The notes under the pieces are model-generated. The model was not told the origin of the DNA. It saw nothing but the letters and a program-made list of their open reading frames with translations, and made no database searches. Shown piece by piece: positions 8,666 to 17,758 of a DNA stretch of 64,000 nt. Position 1 is the stretch's first letter. The number at the start of each line of letters is the position of its first letter. Source of the DNA: Schlesneria paludicola DSM 18645 (GTDB taxonomy: Bacteria > Planctomycetota > Planctomycetia > Planctomycetales > Planctomycetaceae). Both the position numbers and the translations under genes were made by a program. Location: the NCBI RefSeq assembly GCF_000255655.1, contig NZ_JH636434.1, forward strand, positions 1,565,066-1,629,065. Direction: 5' to 3'.

Positions 8666-8962
8666 TTATCCGCCTGCAATGGCGCCGACAATAAAGAAGG
8701 GTTCGCGTCCCGTCGCAACGGCGTCCGGCAACGGTCCGTCCGGCGGGACAAACGAAACATCTTCGTTGCAGGCGAAGAACCTGAGGAACGGCCGCCGCTG
8801 CCGAGTGACTTGATCACGAATCGTTCCGCGGAGCATTGGAAAGCGCGCTTCCAACGCGTCGAGAATCGAGCACGACGTCACCGGCCCGGCAAGATCCAAC
8901 TGGACTTCACCACCAACGCTCGCCAGCGTTCTTAAGTGCGACGGGAGAATGACGCGAATCAT
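8666..8962 (-). CDS. MoaD/ThiS-like sulfur-carrier protein
   Basis: A 98-residue ubiquitin-fold protein resembling MoaD/ThiS: '[14 protein letters not shown]...[31 protein letters not shown]' then 'VGAIAGG' at the C-terminus. The terminal Gly-Gly is the site that an E1-like enzyme adenylates and thiocarboxylates in this family. It overlaps the upstream BNR-propeller gene by 4 bases (ATGA), so the two are co-translated. No molybdopterin synthase large subunit, thiazole gene or E1-like enzyme lies nearby, so the sulfur acceptor is unknown. The family call is good; a molybdopterin role is not implied. Confidence 0.82.
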   Translation of the reverse strand: MIRVILPSHLRTLASVGGEVQLDLAGPVTSCSILDALEARFPMLRGTIRDQVTRQRRPFLRFFACNEDVSFVPPDGPLPDAVATGREPFFIVGAIAGG

Positions 8963-10074
8963 GGCAGCGTCTGAACCTCAACAGAGACTACGGGCGGCAG
9001 ATCACGGACGATCGCGGACCAGGTTTCGCCGGCATCGGGCGATGCATAGACCTGTCCACCCGTCGTTCCAAAATAGATCCCGCAAGAGTCGAGTGAATCA
9101 ACGGCCATTCCGTCCCGCAAAACGTTGACGTAGCAGTGGCTTTGGGGCAAACCGTTCGTCAACGGCTCCCAATCGTTTCCACCCGTGCGACTGCGGTAAA
9201 CGCGAAGTCGACCGTCTGGCGGATAGTGCTCGGCATCGCTTTTGATTGGAATGACATAAATCGTTTCGGGTTCATGCGCGTGAACGTCAATGACGAAACC
9301 AAAGTCGGTCGGTAGATTGCCACTGACTTCCTGCCACTGATCGCCGCCGTTGTCGCTGCGCATCACGTCCCAATGTTTCTGCATGAATAAAGTATCGGGC
9401 CGCGACGGATGCATGGCGATTCGGTGAACACAGTGCCCCACCTCGGCGACGGGATCGGGAATATACTGTGACCGCAATCCACGATTGATTGGCTTCCAGG
9501 TCGCGCCGGCGTCGTCGGAACGGAATGCTCCGGCGGCCGAGATTGCGATAAAGATTCGGTTGTGATTTTTCGGATCAAGTAAGATCGTGTGCAGACACAT
9601 CCCCCCTGCCCCTGGTTGCCAGCGTGAGCCAGAACCGTGCCCTCGCAGGCCAGACAGTTCATGCCAATTCTGCCCGCCATCCGTCGTGCGGAAGAGGGCC
9701 GCGTCTTCGACTCCGGCATAGACTGTGTCCGGATCCACCAGGGACGGTTCGAGATGCCATACACGTTTGAATTCCCACGGATGGGGTGTGCCGTCATACC
9801 ACTGATGAGTTCCCGTATCACCGTGATAGGCGAACTTGTTGCCCACCGCCTCCCACGTGACTCCACCGTCGCTCGAGCGCTGGATCACTTGCCCGTGCCA
9901 ACTGCTTGACTGCGACGCGTAGATCCGATTGGGATCAACGGGAGATCCTTTGAGGTGGTAGACTTCCCATCCCCCAAAGAATGGGCCGTTCACCTCCCAT
10001 TTCTCGCGTTTTCCGTCTGAGGACAGAATGAACGCTCCCTTGCGCGTACCAACCAGCACTCGTACCGAGCTCAT
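8959..10074 (-). CDS. BNR/sialidase-like beta-propeller protein
   Basis: A 371-residue propeller with repeated Asp-box motifs: 'SSDGGVTW', 'TTDGGQNW', 'SDDAGATW', 'SDNGGDQW' and 'SPDAGETW'. It begins '[13 protein letters not shown]', a start I associate with the WD40/YVTN/BNR-like proteins often labelled exo-sialidase. There is no signal peptide, so a secreted sialidase role is doubtful. Start ATG 10074 has AGGAG 6 bases upstream. The 4-base overlap with the MoaD-like gene downstream indicates a functional pair. I recall this pairing in other bacteria but cannot check it here. Enzymatic activity is unproven. Confidence 0.82.
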   Translation of the reverse strand: MSSVRVLVGTRKGAFILSSDGKREKWEVNGPFFGGWEVYHLKGSPVDPNRIYASQSSSWHGQVIQRSSDGGVTWEAVGNKFAYHGDTGTHQWYDGTPHPWEFKRVWHLEPSLVDPDTVYAGVEDAALFRTTDGGQNWHELSGLRGHGSGSRWQPGAGGMCLHTILLDPKNHNRIFIAISAAGAFRSDDAGATWKPINRGLRSQYIPDPVAEVGHCVHRIAMHPSRPDTLFMQKHWDVMRSDNGGDQWQEVSGNLPTDFGFVIDVHAHEPETIYVIPIKSDAEHYPPDGRLRVYRSRTGGNDWEPLTNGLPQSHCYVNVLRDGMAVDSLDSCGIYFGTTGGQVYASPDAGETWSAIVRDLPPVVSVEVQTLP

Positions 10075-10325
10075 TCCTCACTCCTCGCAAACGGTAGTGG
10101 ACGATCAATTGAACGCATGTGAACAGATTCGTGAATGCCGTCCGAGCACGCCAACTCGCTGACGCTCGATGCTCGTCAGGACGAATTGGCTGGCCATTCG
10201 CGCTTTGTCATGCCCCAAAATGCGGATCTGATATCTGGGGTTGGATAGGCGAAGCGCTAGACGCCCCGGAGTTTCGGCAAAGCCCCACAACTCCGGCAAC
10301 CTCGAGATCTCCGTTTGACATTCTC

Positions 10326-10733
10326 CTAGCGTGGATCGCGGCGAAGAATTGGAATCAGTGATCGCAATCGGGGGGACCTCAACCAGAGCCCGGCCCAGAC
10401 CATCACACCCAAAATCACAGGAGCAAGAAACGGATCACCGATTCGCACATGCGTGGCCGTCGCACCACCAAGATACCCCGTCAATAGGATCGCCCCGAGA
10501 ACCGATGTCTGCGGAATGACGTAGAGCAACGTGCATAAACTTTCGGTGACCCCCAGTCCGAATGCCAAACTTTCGGGATACCCAAACTTCGCCAGCCCTT
10601 CGATCAGGGGCGGGGGTTTCAAGAACTTCATGCTCGCACTCATGATCAACATCAGCACCGGAAGCGTACTGACGACTCGGCCTACCCAGACCAAAGCCAT
10701 TGAGGGGCGCGGGGGCGTTTCCATTGACGACAT
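10326..10733 (-). CDS. DoxX-like membrane protein
   Basis: A 135-residue protein with four predicted membrane helices (about residues 15-35, 55-75, 78-97, 102-120), matching the DoxX-like fold: 'MSASMKFLKPPPLIEGLAKFGYPE' is the family's first-loop pattern. DoxX-family proteins are linked to redox or thiosulfate metabolism in some archaea, but most bacterial members are uncharacterised. The start ATG 10733 has GGAAGGA 6 bases upstream. It precedes a 251-base gap before the BNR gene and follows an SRPBCC gene on the same strand. Confidence 0.82.
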   Translation of the reverse strand: MSSMETPPRPSMALVWVGRVVSTLPVLMLIMSASMKFLKPPPLIEGLAKFGYPESLAFGLGVTESLCTLLYVIPQTSVLGAILLTGYLGGATATHVRIGDPFLAPVILGVMVWAGLWLRSPRLRSLIPILRRDPR

Positions 10734-10791
10734 CAGACGTCCTTCCAGAAATCAAAAAAAATACGATCAGTATCGGTGACGCGATCAGAAA

Positions 10792-11343
10792 TTACTTCAG
10801 TCCCTCGACATCGGACTGAGCAATGGAATTGAGTTTTGAGAGACCCTCTTCAAAATCTTTTCCGACCATCTTATCCATGCTCACAATCAGGCTGAAAGCC
10901 TTTGAAATCAGATTGTTTTTTCCATCCAAAATCCAACTAACTCGCGTTCCGTCACTGTTCGGAACGAGCGCAAACTTAACATCATTTTCGCATTTGAACG
11001 GCCGCGAGATCTCGAGCTTCATCGCGACGTACTCGTTCGGTTTGCTGTCGACAATCGTCAGACGACCTTCGCCAACATCCTTGTTCCCGTTCCAGTCGTA
11101 AATGGCTCCGGGTCCCTGATCCGCTCCACTCCATTTCACTTTCATCTCGGGATCACGCTTGTCGTACGGCGACCAGCGTCGCCATTGCTTGAGGTCATTG
11201 ATGATGCGAAAAACGACATCGCACGGAGCGTGAACCTGTTCGGTTCGTTCGACTCGATAGGTGTCAGGGCGCGTCGCGATGATGACCGCCAACACGACCG
11301 CCATGAGACTCAGAACACTCACGATCACCAAGGGAAGTGTCAC
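10792..11343 (-). CDS. Membrane-anchored SRPBCC (START-like) protein
   Basis: A 183-residue protein with an N-terminal membrane helix ('LPLVIVSVLSLMAVVLAVII') and an SRPBCC domain from about residue 30: 'VERTEQVHAPCDVVFRIINDLKQWRRWSPYDKRDPEMKVKWSG' is the polyketide-cyclase-like start, and the C-terminal helix 'MDKMVGKDFEEGLSKLNSIA' closes the hydrophobic cavity. The domain binds small hydrophobic ligands; the ligand here is unknown. GTG 11343 is chosen as start because AAGGAG lies 5 bases upstream. It lies downstream of another SRPBCC gene and an ArsR gene on the same strand. Confidence 0.85.
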   Translation of the reverse strand: MTLPLVIVSVLSLMAVVLAVIIATRPDTYRVERTEQVHAPCDVVFRIINDLKQWRRWSPYDKRDPEMKVKWSGADQGPGAIYDWNGNKDVGEGRLTIVDSKPNEYVAMKLEISRPFKCENDVKFALVPNSDGTRVSWILDGKNNLISKAFSLIVSMDKMVGKDFEEGLSKLNSIAQSDVEGLK

Positions 11344-11495
11344 AGAATCTCCTTTGAGCAGACAACGCTTGAACAAGAGTGACGGACGAGGAGACTTCGA
11401 GATGAACGGCGAGGATAAAGTACGACAGGGGCGATTCGTTGCAACGAAATTCCAATGCTTTGACGGGGCTTTGTACGAGACTTACGACACCCGCG

Positions 11496-12506
11496 TCAGA
11501 CTTGTGTCTTGAGTTGATTCGAAAGCTCATCCAACATCCGTGACCAGCCTGAATCGACTCGGTCAACATAGTCCAACCACTTCGCCTCGATTTCGTGGGT
11601 CAAGGTCAGTTCACAACCATCGGCCCTCGGCTCGATCACGATCGAGACTCGCGAAGGCTTCTCGGATTTGTCGGTCGTGAAAGTAAAGGCCAACTGATTC
11701 GGACGATTGATTACGAGATACCGCCCAAAGTGCTCGGCCAACACATCTCCGCGTTTTTCCACAACGGTGAATTCGCCACCAATCCGTGCATCCATTTCAA
11801 TCAGGACCATCACACCGCCGGGGGTGGCAAAGAGCCAACTTCCGACACCCGCCGGGTTCAGCCAGGCATCGAAGACAGTCTCCGCGCTTGCCGAAAAACG
11901 ACGGCGAACCCTGACAAGCAAGGAACGACCACTGACCGTCGCGGCGGATTCTCGCGCGGTGCGCTCGAATGCGGGATTGGTCATCCGCACGATTTCCCCC
12001 TCGAGACGATCCAGACTTTCCGACCATCCTTGCTGCATGCCCATTTTCAGCATCGCATCTCGAATGGCTGCAGACTGGAATCGCGTCTGAATCGTCAGAT
12101 GCGTTTTGCCATCCACATCCTCAAATGTCACCGACTGCACGAGCTGCCCCACCGGGTTGTCATCGCCTGGTTTCCGATTCGGCCTTATTAAGTCGTGCCA
12201 TTCGGATGGATGCTCGGAAAGATCGAGCGTCATCACCAGTCGCTCCAGCTCAACAACTTGGAGAAACACACCCTTGATGGGATAATCAACGCCATCCGGT
12301 GCGCGCATGACAATTCGATGCTCGCCGCCAGGCCGCACATCCATTTCACAGACCGGATTTACAAAACCACGCGGTCCCCACCAGCGCACCAGATGCGCGG
12401 GATTCGTCCAGGCCTCGAAGACCATCTGTCGCGGGGCGGCGATGACGCGCGAGATTCGGAACTCGCATTCATCGGATCGGTCGTCAAGTTGCTTTCTTTC
12501 TACCAA
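11496..12506 (-). CDS. Tandem-domain AHSA1/SRPBCC protein
   Basis: A 336-residue protein made of two AHSA1-type SRPBCC domains. Domain 1 (about residues 14-175) starts 'CEFRISRVIAAPRQMVFEAWTNPAHLVRWWGPRGF'; domain 2 (about 193-330) starts 'LLVRVRRRFSASAETVFDAWLNPAGVGSWLFATPGG'. Such domains usually occur as single 150-residue proteins next to an ArsR repressor, so this looks like a fusion of two. The TTG start at 12506 has AAGGA 8 bases upstream and overlaps the 3' end of the arsR-like gene by 23 bases, which implies coupling. The ligand is unknown; regulation by the upstream repressor is likely. Confidence 0.87.
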   Translation of the reverse strand: MVERKQLDDRSDECEFRISRVIAAPRQMVFEAWTNPAHLVRWWGPRGFVNPVCEMDVRPGGEHRIVMRAPDGVDYPIKGVFLQVVELERLVMTLDLSEHPSEWHDLIRPNRKPGDDNPVGQLVQSVTFEDVDGKTHLTIQTRFQSAAIRDAMLKMGMQQGWSESLDRLEGEIVRMTNPAFERTARESAATVSGRSLLVRVRRRFSASAETVFDAWLNPAGVGSWLFATPGGVMVLIEMDARIGGEFTVVEKRGDVLAEHFGRYLVINRPNQLAFTFTTDKSEKPSRVSIVIEPRADGCELTLTHEIEAKWLDYVDRVDSGWSRMLDELSNQLKTQV

Positions 12507-12840
12507 CTTTCTGATCCTTTTGCTGAAGGTCTTTCAGATAGTCATCCAGCCGATCCAGACGCTCTTCCCAGAACTTCTGGTAGTTGCCAATCCATGCGGC
12601 TGCGTCTTTGAGTGGTCCCGCCTGCAATTGGCACGGTCGCCACTGCGCATCGCGTCCCCGTGAAATGAGGCCCGCGCGTTCCAACACCTTCAGATGCTTC
12701 GAAATGCCGGGAAGTGACATTTTGAATGGTTGAGCAAGTTCCGTCACAGACGTTTCCCCCTTCGAAAGGCGCGCCAAAATCGCGCGTCGAGTTGGGTCGG
12801 CCAAGGCAGAAAACGTCGCGCTGAGAGTGTCTTGTGACAT
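12484..12840 (-). CDS. ArsR-family transcriptional repressor
   Basis: A 118-residue winged-helix regulator of the ArsR type that accompanies SRPBCC genes: 'FSALADPTRRAILARLSKGETSVTELAQPFKMSLPGISKHLKVLERAGLISRGRDAQWR'. It lacks an obvious metal-binding Cys pair, so it may sense something other than a metal. Its C-terminal tail ends with Lys-rich sequence that overlaps the following gene. Just upstream lie a strong promoter and a 12-bp palindrome at the expected transcription start, which fits autorepression and control of the AHSA1 gene. Confidence 0.92.
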   Translation of the reverse strand: MSQDTLSATFSALADPTRRAILARLSKGETSVTELAQPFKMSLPGISKHLKVLERAGLISRGRDAQWRPCQLQAGPLKDAAAWIGNYQKFWEERLDRLDDYLKDLQQKDQKVGRKKAT

Positions 12841-12855
12841 CGCAGTAAGCCAAAA

Positions 12856-12903
12856 AGTTAATTAACTGAACGGTAAATTATATCGCGACCGAGAGAATGT
12901 CAA
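12856..12903 (-). promoter_or_regulatory. arsR promoter and operator palindrome
   Basis: On the minus strand a consensus -35 TTGACA (12898-12903) is followed after 15 bases by a consensus -10 TATAAT (12877-12882). The perfect palindrome AGTTAATTAACT (12856-12867) lies just past the -10, where transcription would start, and 16 bases before the ATG at 12840. A repressor bound there would block initiation. The spacer is shorter than the usual 17, which suggests a weak or regulated promoter. Confidence 0.75.
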
Positions 12904-13116
12904 TTGGAACAACATGCCGGAATACCGACGATCGACGTTGGTGGCATCGGCCCACGCTGGTTGTGAAACATGGATCTGCCGTACCAGAATCGGTGTGGTC
13001 GGTCGAGACACTGGGTACACTGACGAGGCGGCTCTTGATTTTCAATTCATGAATGTCGAGAACTGATTCATGGGAACAACTGAGTTTTTTCACGACGGAT
13101 TCAAGATCGTTTTATC

Positions 13117-14481
13117 ATGCGCAATATGACACCGCGGCAAATTGTAGCGGAACTGGATCAACATATTGTCGGGCAAGACAAGGCCAAGCGCGCCGTCGCG
13201 ATCGCACTGCGAAATCGCTGGCGTTGGCAGCAACTTCCCGAGGACGACCGTCGCGAGATTACTCCGAAAAACATCATCATGATCGGACCGACAGGGGTCG
13301 GAAAAACCGAGATCACCCGACGTCTGGCGAAGCTCATTGGTTCACCGTTCGTCAAAGTCGAGGCAACACGCTTCACAGAAGTCGGATATGTCGGCCGTGA
13401 TGTCGAGAGCATGATTCGCGAATTGGTCGATGCGGCCATCAATCTGGTCAAACAAAAGCGTCGCGGCGAAGTCGAAACAGATGCCGTCAAGAATGTGGAA
13501 GAACGCCTGCTGGACCTGCTTGTCCCACACGAACCGCGCCCGATTCCGATTGAAGGAACCGCCGACGCCCAAGAGGCAGACGATCATGAGGCACGTCACG
13601 CGCGCACACGAGAGAAGTTCCGACAGATGCTGCGAAGCGGCGCTCTCGACGAACGCCAAGTCGAATTGACGATTGCCCAGCGAAAAATGCCGATGCAGGT
13701 CTTTTCAAATATGGGCCTCGAGCAGATGGATACAGACTTTCAGCAGATGTTCGAACGACTGATTCCCAAGCAAACCAAAGACCGCAAAGTCACTGTGAAA
13801 GAGGCCAAACGAATCCTGCTCGAACAGGAGACCGAGGCACTTCTGGACAAAGACGCCATTCATGACGAAGCCCTGCAACTTGCCGAAAGCAGCGGAATTG
13901 TGTTCCTGGACGAGATCGACAAGATTTGTACTTCAGGCGAAGGAGGCCGCGGCAGCACCGACGTAAGCCGTCAGGGAGTGCAGCGAGACCTGCTGCCGAT
14001 CGTGGAAGGCGCAACTGTCAACACTCGATATGGGTCACTGAAGACAGACCATATCCTGTTCATCGCGGCGGGGGCATTTCATTCGTCCAGGCCCGCGGAT
14101 CTGATGCCAGAACTGCAAGGGCGATTTCCCATTCGTGTCGAATTGGATGAACTGACACGATTCGATTTTCTGCGAATCCTGACCGAGCCGTCTGCTTCGA
14201 TCACACGGCAGTACCAGCAGTTGCTGGGGGTGGATGGAATGCAGATCACATTCACTGAAGAAGGACTCGAAGAAATCGCCGAAGTCGCCTGGCGTGTGAA
14301 TCAGTCCACCCAGAATATCGGCGCTCGTCGGCTGCACACGATCATGGAACGACTGCTCGAACGGTTGAGCTTTGAAGGTCCTGATTCAACCGTGACGTCG
14401 ATTGAGATTGATCGGCCCTTCGTCAAACGGCAACTCGAGGAAATCAGTCGGGATGAAGATCTGAGTAAGTTCATCCTGTAG
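13117..14481 (+). CDS. hslU: HslU, ATPase subunit of the HslUV protease
   Basis: A 454-residue AAA+ unfoldase. Walker A is 'GPTGVGKTEI' (about residues 55-64), the pore loop is 'GYVGRDVES', the inserted I-domain spans roughly 110-235, Walker B is 'GIVFLDEIDKI', and the C-terminus ends 'LSKFIL', the tail that docks into HslV to open its peptidase. The start ATG 13117 or the in-frame ATG 13126 both fit. No hslV peptidase gene lies upstream or downstream, whereas the two are commonly adjacent. The conserved tail implies an HslV partner elsewhere. Confidence 0.95.
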   Translation: MRNMTPRQIVAELDQHIVGQDKAKRAVAIALRNRWRWQQLPEDDRREITPKNIIMIGPTGVGKTEITRRLAKLIGSPFVKVEATRFTEVGYVGRDVESMIRELVDAAINLVKQKRRGEVETDAVKNVEERLLDLLVPHEPRPIPIEGTADAQEADDHEARHARTREKFRQMLRSGALDERQVELTIAQRKMPMQVFSNMGLEQMDTDFQQMFERLIPKQTKDRKVTVKEAKRILLEQETEALLDKDAIHDEALQLAESSGIVFLDEIDKICTSGEGGRGSTDVSRQGVQRDLLPIVEGATVNTRYGSLKTDHILFIAAGAFHSSRPADLMPELQGRFPIRVELDELTRFDFLRILTEPSASITRQYQQLLGVDGMQITFTEEGLEEIAEVAWRVNQSTQNIGARRLHTIMERLLERLSFEGPDSTVTSIEIDRPFVKRQLEEISRDEDLSKFIL

Positions 14482-14647
14482 GTTTTTCGCGCTCGTCAAG
14501 AACTCCACAGCCAAGCCCGCCCCACAGCCAAGAGTTCGACGGCCGAGATCGCGCTCGCCAGGGCAGCACTTGCGCGTTCCGAAAAGCCGCATTGCCAACC
14601 GACGCCGAAAGGAAAATTCCCGGAGCGGCAAACCGAAGGCCATCGCG

Positions 14648-15181
14648 TCACGCCTTTTGACTGCTGATCAACTCCAGCAAATGCTGAAAATCAACATCGT
14701 GACGCAAGAGATCAAAATCGGATTCATTCGGGATCTGACTGAGCAGCTTATGATCGTGATCCATTCGCAAGGATCGCCCCAACCACGAGAGTGCATTTTC
14801 TTTTTCACCGGCCAACGCGTAGTAGCAAGCCAGATTGTAGAGCACGACGGGTTCCATCTTGTGGAACTGATACGCCAGCTTCATCGTGTCGATCGCCTGG
14901 GCAAGCTGATCGATCCGCTTGAAACACCAGGCCATCCCCATCAAGGCCGTCAATTCGGTCGGACTACAGAGATGGGCCTTTCGAAAGGCGTCAAGCGCCA
15001 ATCGATGCTCCAGCTTCATCCTCAACGCTTCGCCCCGGAAGATCCAGATACCAAACAGGTCGAGCGATGGATCAGCAATGGCGTCTAGCTCTCGCAGTGC
15101 GTGGTCGGGCATCCCCAGTGCGAGATACCCTTCCGCAGCTCTGATCTGACGCGCACGAACTTTGTCGGGATTGATCGGCAT
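14648..15181 (-). CDS. Tetratricopeptide-repeat protein
   Basis: A 177-residue helical protein with TPR-like repeats: 'GYLALGMPDHALRELDAI', 'RGEALRMKLEHRLALDAFRKAHLCSP', 'LMGMAWCFKRIDQLAQAIDTMKLAYQFH', 'VLYNLACYYALAGEKENALSWLGRSLRMD'. It lacks a signal peptide and is probably a cytoplasmic protein-contact module. ATG 15181 (MPINPDKV) is taken as the start; a start 12 bases upstream is possible. It ends convergently with hslU. The partner is unknown. Confidence 0.83.
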   Translation of the reverse strand: MPINPDKVRARQIRAAEGYLALGMPDHALRELDAIADPSLDLFGIWIFRGEALRMKLEHRLALDAFRKAHLCSPTELTALMGMAWCFKRIDQLAQAIDTMKLAYQFHKMEPVVLYNLACYYALAGEKENALSWLGRSLRMDHDHKLLSQIPNESDFDLLRHDVDFQHLLELISSQKA

Positions 15182-15246
15182 GCAAAAACCCAACCCAGGA
15201 TGTCAACCGATGTCGGTTGTACCAATGTCAACGTGTCCCGTCCACG

Positions 15247-15993
15247 TTATTTGATTTCGAGAATGCGGATGTTCTTGAATTCGACCCACATCGGCTTGCC
15301 GGCGTGCAATTGCAAGGCCAGGATTCCGTCCGTCAGTGCCAGATCGGGTTCGTGATCTTCGAAGGCCATGATCAGCCGACCGTTTAAATAATGTCGAACG
15401 CGATGCCCTTCACCAATGATCACGACATCATTCCAATCGTCGAGCTTGAACAACTTCTGGAAAGCAGCTTCATCAATCAGATCCGACTTCTTGACGTGCT
15501 TTCCCTCTTTGTCCCAGACAATTTCTTCTCCGACCAGGCAGATGCGACCGCGTTTGCCCCCTTCGTCATACACGAAGCCCGACACATTCGGAAAATGAAT
15601 CTCGTTGCGAATTTCGTGCTGATAACCACGGACCACCCATGCATTCTTCGCGCTGGCATCGGTGATGTGCTTCGACCGATATTGAATCCCTGAATTGTTC
15701 GTTGCGTTCGAACGAAACGACAATCGCAATTCGAAGTCTTTCGTACGGCCTTCTTTCCAAATGATGAACGTATTTCCGTTGGCAACGTTCGCTTCCGTCG
15801 TTTCACCGCGAAGCACGCCGTCCTTGACGCTCCAGAGGCGCGGATCGCCGTTCCAACCCGTCAAATCCTTGCCGTTGAAGAGCGACTGCATGCCAGCCGT
15901 TTCAGCAGGAGCCGTGACAGGAATGTCCGCCGCGGTCAAATTCGACAAAACACCAGCCACACACGAAACCAGCAGCAGAAGTTTGCGGATCAT
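15247..15993 (-). CDS. Secreted DUF1080 protein
   Basis: A 248-residue exported protein with a signal peptide (MIRKLLLLVSCVAGVLSNLTAA) and a DUF1080 domain (3-keto-disaccharide hydrolase / LamG-like jelly-roll): 'SLFNGKDLTGWNGDPRLWSVKDGVLRGET' is the family's classic start and 'LALQLHAGKPMWVEFKNIRILEI' its end. Planctomycetes carry many copies, and they are thought to act on polysaccharide breakdown products. The ATG at 15993 has GGAG 6 bases upstream. It stands alone, so its substrate cannot be inferred. Confidence 0.9.
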   Translation of the reverse strand: MIRKLLLLVSCVAGVLSNLTAADIPVTAPAETAGMQSLFNGKDLTGWNGDPRLWSVKDGVLRGETTEANVANGNTFIIWKEGRTKDFELRLSFRSNATNNSGIQYRSKHITDASAKNAWVVRGYQHEIRNEIHFPNVSGFVYDEGGKRGRICLVGEEIVWDKEGKHVKKSDLIDEAAFQKLFKLDDWNDVVIIGEGHRVRHYLNGRLIMAFEDHEPDLALTDGILALQLHAGKPMWVEFKNIRILEIK

Positions 15994-16177
15994 TGTCATC
16001 TCCGAAGTCACAGCGTTGCACATTGGAAACCCAGGCCGTTCGTTCACGGCAGGACGCTATCGTAGTCCGACCGTATTGTCTTTTCCCGTCCACAGGCTTC
16101 TTGGCCTGTTCGTGACAACTTCAGGAACGTGACAATTCAGGATGGAAGCGCCGAAGGATCTTTATCCCCGTTCGCTT

Positions 16178-16801
16178 TCAGCTCTTTTCCTGCTGGTAGA
16201 TCGCCAGGATCACGTCTTCAACCGTTTTGAATTTCGTTTTTCCATCCGTGACAGCGTCGATCTTCTCACGCGCTTCGACCGAATTGAAACCCAGACTGAT
16301 GAGTGCTTCGAGCGCTTCACCCAGTACACCCTTGTCCGCGATTTTGGCTTCCGGAAACTCTTTGGCAACCATCAGCGCAAACTTGGCCATTCGCCGCCGC
16401 AGCTTGGCAACAATTCGCTCGCTCATCGCTGGCCCGATTCCTGGCAGCAGGCTGAGTTCCTTCACGTTCTGCTCTTCGATCGCTTCGGCAACTTCTCGAA
16501 CGGGGCGGACCATGGAGCGCAGAGTCTTCTTGACGCCCATGCCGTCCACGGAACAGACCAGTTCGAAGAATTCCAACTCCGCTTCACTCAGAAACCCGAC
16601 CAGCCGTGGCGTCAGCCGCCCTTGCTGCGGGTTTCCTTCAAGATACTGGATCGTCTTCAGACTGACGTCGTGTCCCAACGACGCTTGAAGCTGTCGCCGG
16701 ACAAACTCAGGGACAAAGACCTCATACTCGAACGCGCCAACGTCGATGCGCGCTTCTGCTTCCCCGAGTCGAACGAGCTTGCCTGTAATACGAGTGATCA
16801 C
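16178..16801 (-). CDS. ruvA: Holliday junction helicase subunit RuvA
   Basis: A 207-residue RuvA: the N-terminal OB-fold '[31 protein letters not shown]', two helix-hairpin-helix motifs ('[17 protein letters not shown]' and '[21 protein letters not shown]') and the C-terminal UBA-like domain that contacts RuvB ('[24 protein letters not shown]'). RuvA tetramers hold the four-way junction while RuvB drives branch migration. The GTG start at 16801 has GGAGGA 6 bases upstream. Neither ruvB nor ruvC is adjacent. The palindromic repeat copy B begins 28 bases upstream of the start. Confidence 0.95.
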   Translation of the reverse strand: MITRITGKLVRLGEAEARIDVGAFEYEVFVPEFVRRQLQASLGHDVSLKTIQYLEGNPQQGRLTPRLVGFLSEAELEFFELVCSVDGMGVKKTLRSMVRPVREVAEAIEEQNVKELSLLPGIGPAMSERIVAKLRRRMAKFALMVAKEFPEAKIADKGVLGEALEALISLGFNSVEAREKIDAVTDGKTKFKTVEDVILAIYQQEKS

Positions 16802-16828
16802 GCACCATCCTCCGTGTGTTACCGTTCT

Positions 16829-16931
16829 AGCAGCCTGTTGAAGTAAGGGGGACAGGCACCTTGGCGGTCACGATGTCCTGGCGTTTTTTCATCCGGCCGG
16901 AGCCAGTCCCCGTTACTTCAACAGCCTGCTG
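16829..16931 (+). repeat. MITE-like palindromic element, copy B (intact)
   Basis: A roughly 100-bp element whose 29-base ends are inverted repeats matching at 26 of 29 positions (left end 16829-16857, right end 16902-16930). The core includes CACCTTGGCGGTCACGATGT and a run of T. The same core is found at about 1388-1482. It encodes nothing and sits between ruvA and ispD, in the ruvA upstream region. It could be mobilised in trans by a transposase elsewhere. Confidence 0.85.
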
Positions 16932-17026
16932 GACCGCGATCATAGGGGACGTTCCATCAATTGACCAACGGACGGCAGGATACCGTCGACAACTGCGCAA
17001 TTGACTCGCGGTCAATTCTGTTTGCG

Positions 17027-17758
17027 CTACAGACGCTCATCCTCGAATGGGTGCAGAAATCCCGGTAACTTTTCTTTCGGCAACGCGTCCAGCAGGTGCT
17101 CGGCGATTCGAAAATCTTCGGGAGTTGTGATTTTCAGATTGAGGGCCGATCCCGGCACAACCTGGACGGTCTTTCCAAATTGTTCGACGAGCTGCGCTTC
17201 GTCAGTTGGCTGAAGCCTTCCTCGTTTGGCATAGGCATCGATCAACAATTGGCGACGAAAGACTTGGGGCGTCTGTGCAGCCCACAGATGTTCGCGCGAG
17301 ACCGTTTCGGTGATCTTCTGATTGGCATCGGTTCGCTTGAGGGTACTCGTGACGGGCGTTGCCAGAATGGCGGCGTCGGATTTTTCCACCGCTCTGAAGA
17401 CTTGATCGATCCATTCCTTGACGATCAACGGTCGGGCCGCGTCGTGCACCGCGACGAAATCCACATCAGGCCGAACACGCTCCAACCCCTTGAGGACAGA
17501 ATCCGCACGCTCGGCACCACCGGTAACGACCTCGATATCCATGAACGCGAGGTTCGGACGGAACTTCTCTTTGAACCATTCCAGATCGTCGGGCGAAATC
17601 ACGAGGATTGTCTGCACGACGTCGGGCCGATGGACGAATTGCTCGGCAGTGCGAACCCAAACCGGGCGTCCCTTCAGTTCAACGAAGACCTTCTTTCGCT
17701 GTTGCGAATACCGGCTGCTTTTCCCAGCCGCGGGTAGGATCACGGCAAACTTTGACAT
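17027..17758 (-). CDS. ispD: 2-C-methyl-D-erythritol 4-phosphate cytidylyltransferase
   Basis: A 243-residue IspD, the third step of the MEP isoprenoid pathway: CTP + MEP to CDP-ME. The nucleotide-binding loop 'AVILPAAGKSSRYS...KKVFVELKGRPV' is at the N-terminus, 'VAVHDAARPLI' is the conserved central motif, and 'AAQTPQVFRRQLLIDAY' and 'PTDEAQLVEQFG' follow. The length is normal. ATG 17758 is preferred over a GTG three bases upstream. IspF, often next to or fused with IspD, is not seen. The gene lies downstream of a hairpin and 97 bases from the palindromic repeat. Confidence 0.95.
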   Translation of the reverse strand: MSKFAVILPAAGKSSRYSQQRKKVFVELKGRPVWVRTAEQFVHRPDVVQTILVISPDDLEWFKEKFRPNLAFMDIEVVTGGAERADSVLKGLERVRPDVDFVAVHDAARPLIVKEWIDQVFRAVEKSDAAILATPVTSTLKRTDANQKITETVSREHLWAAQTPQVFRRQLLIDAYAKRGRLQPTDEAQLVEQFGKTVQVVPGSALNLKITTPEDFRIAEHLLDALPKEKLPGFLHPFEDERL

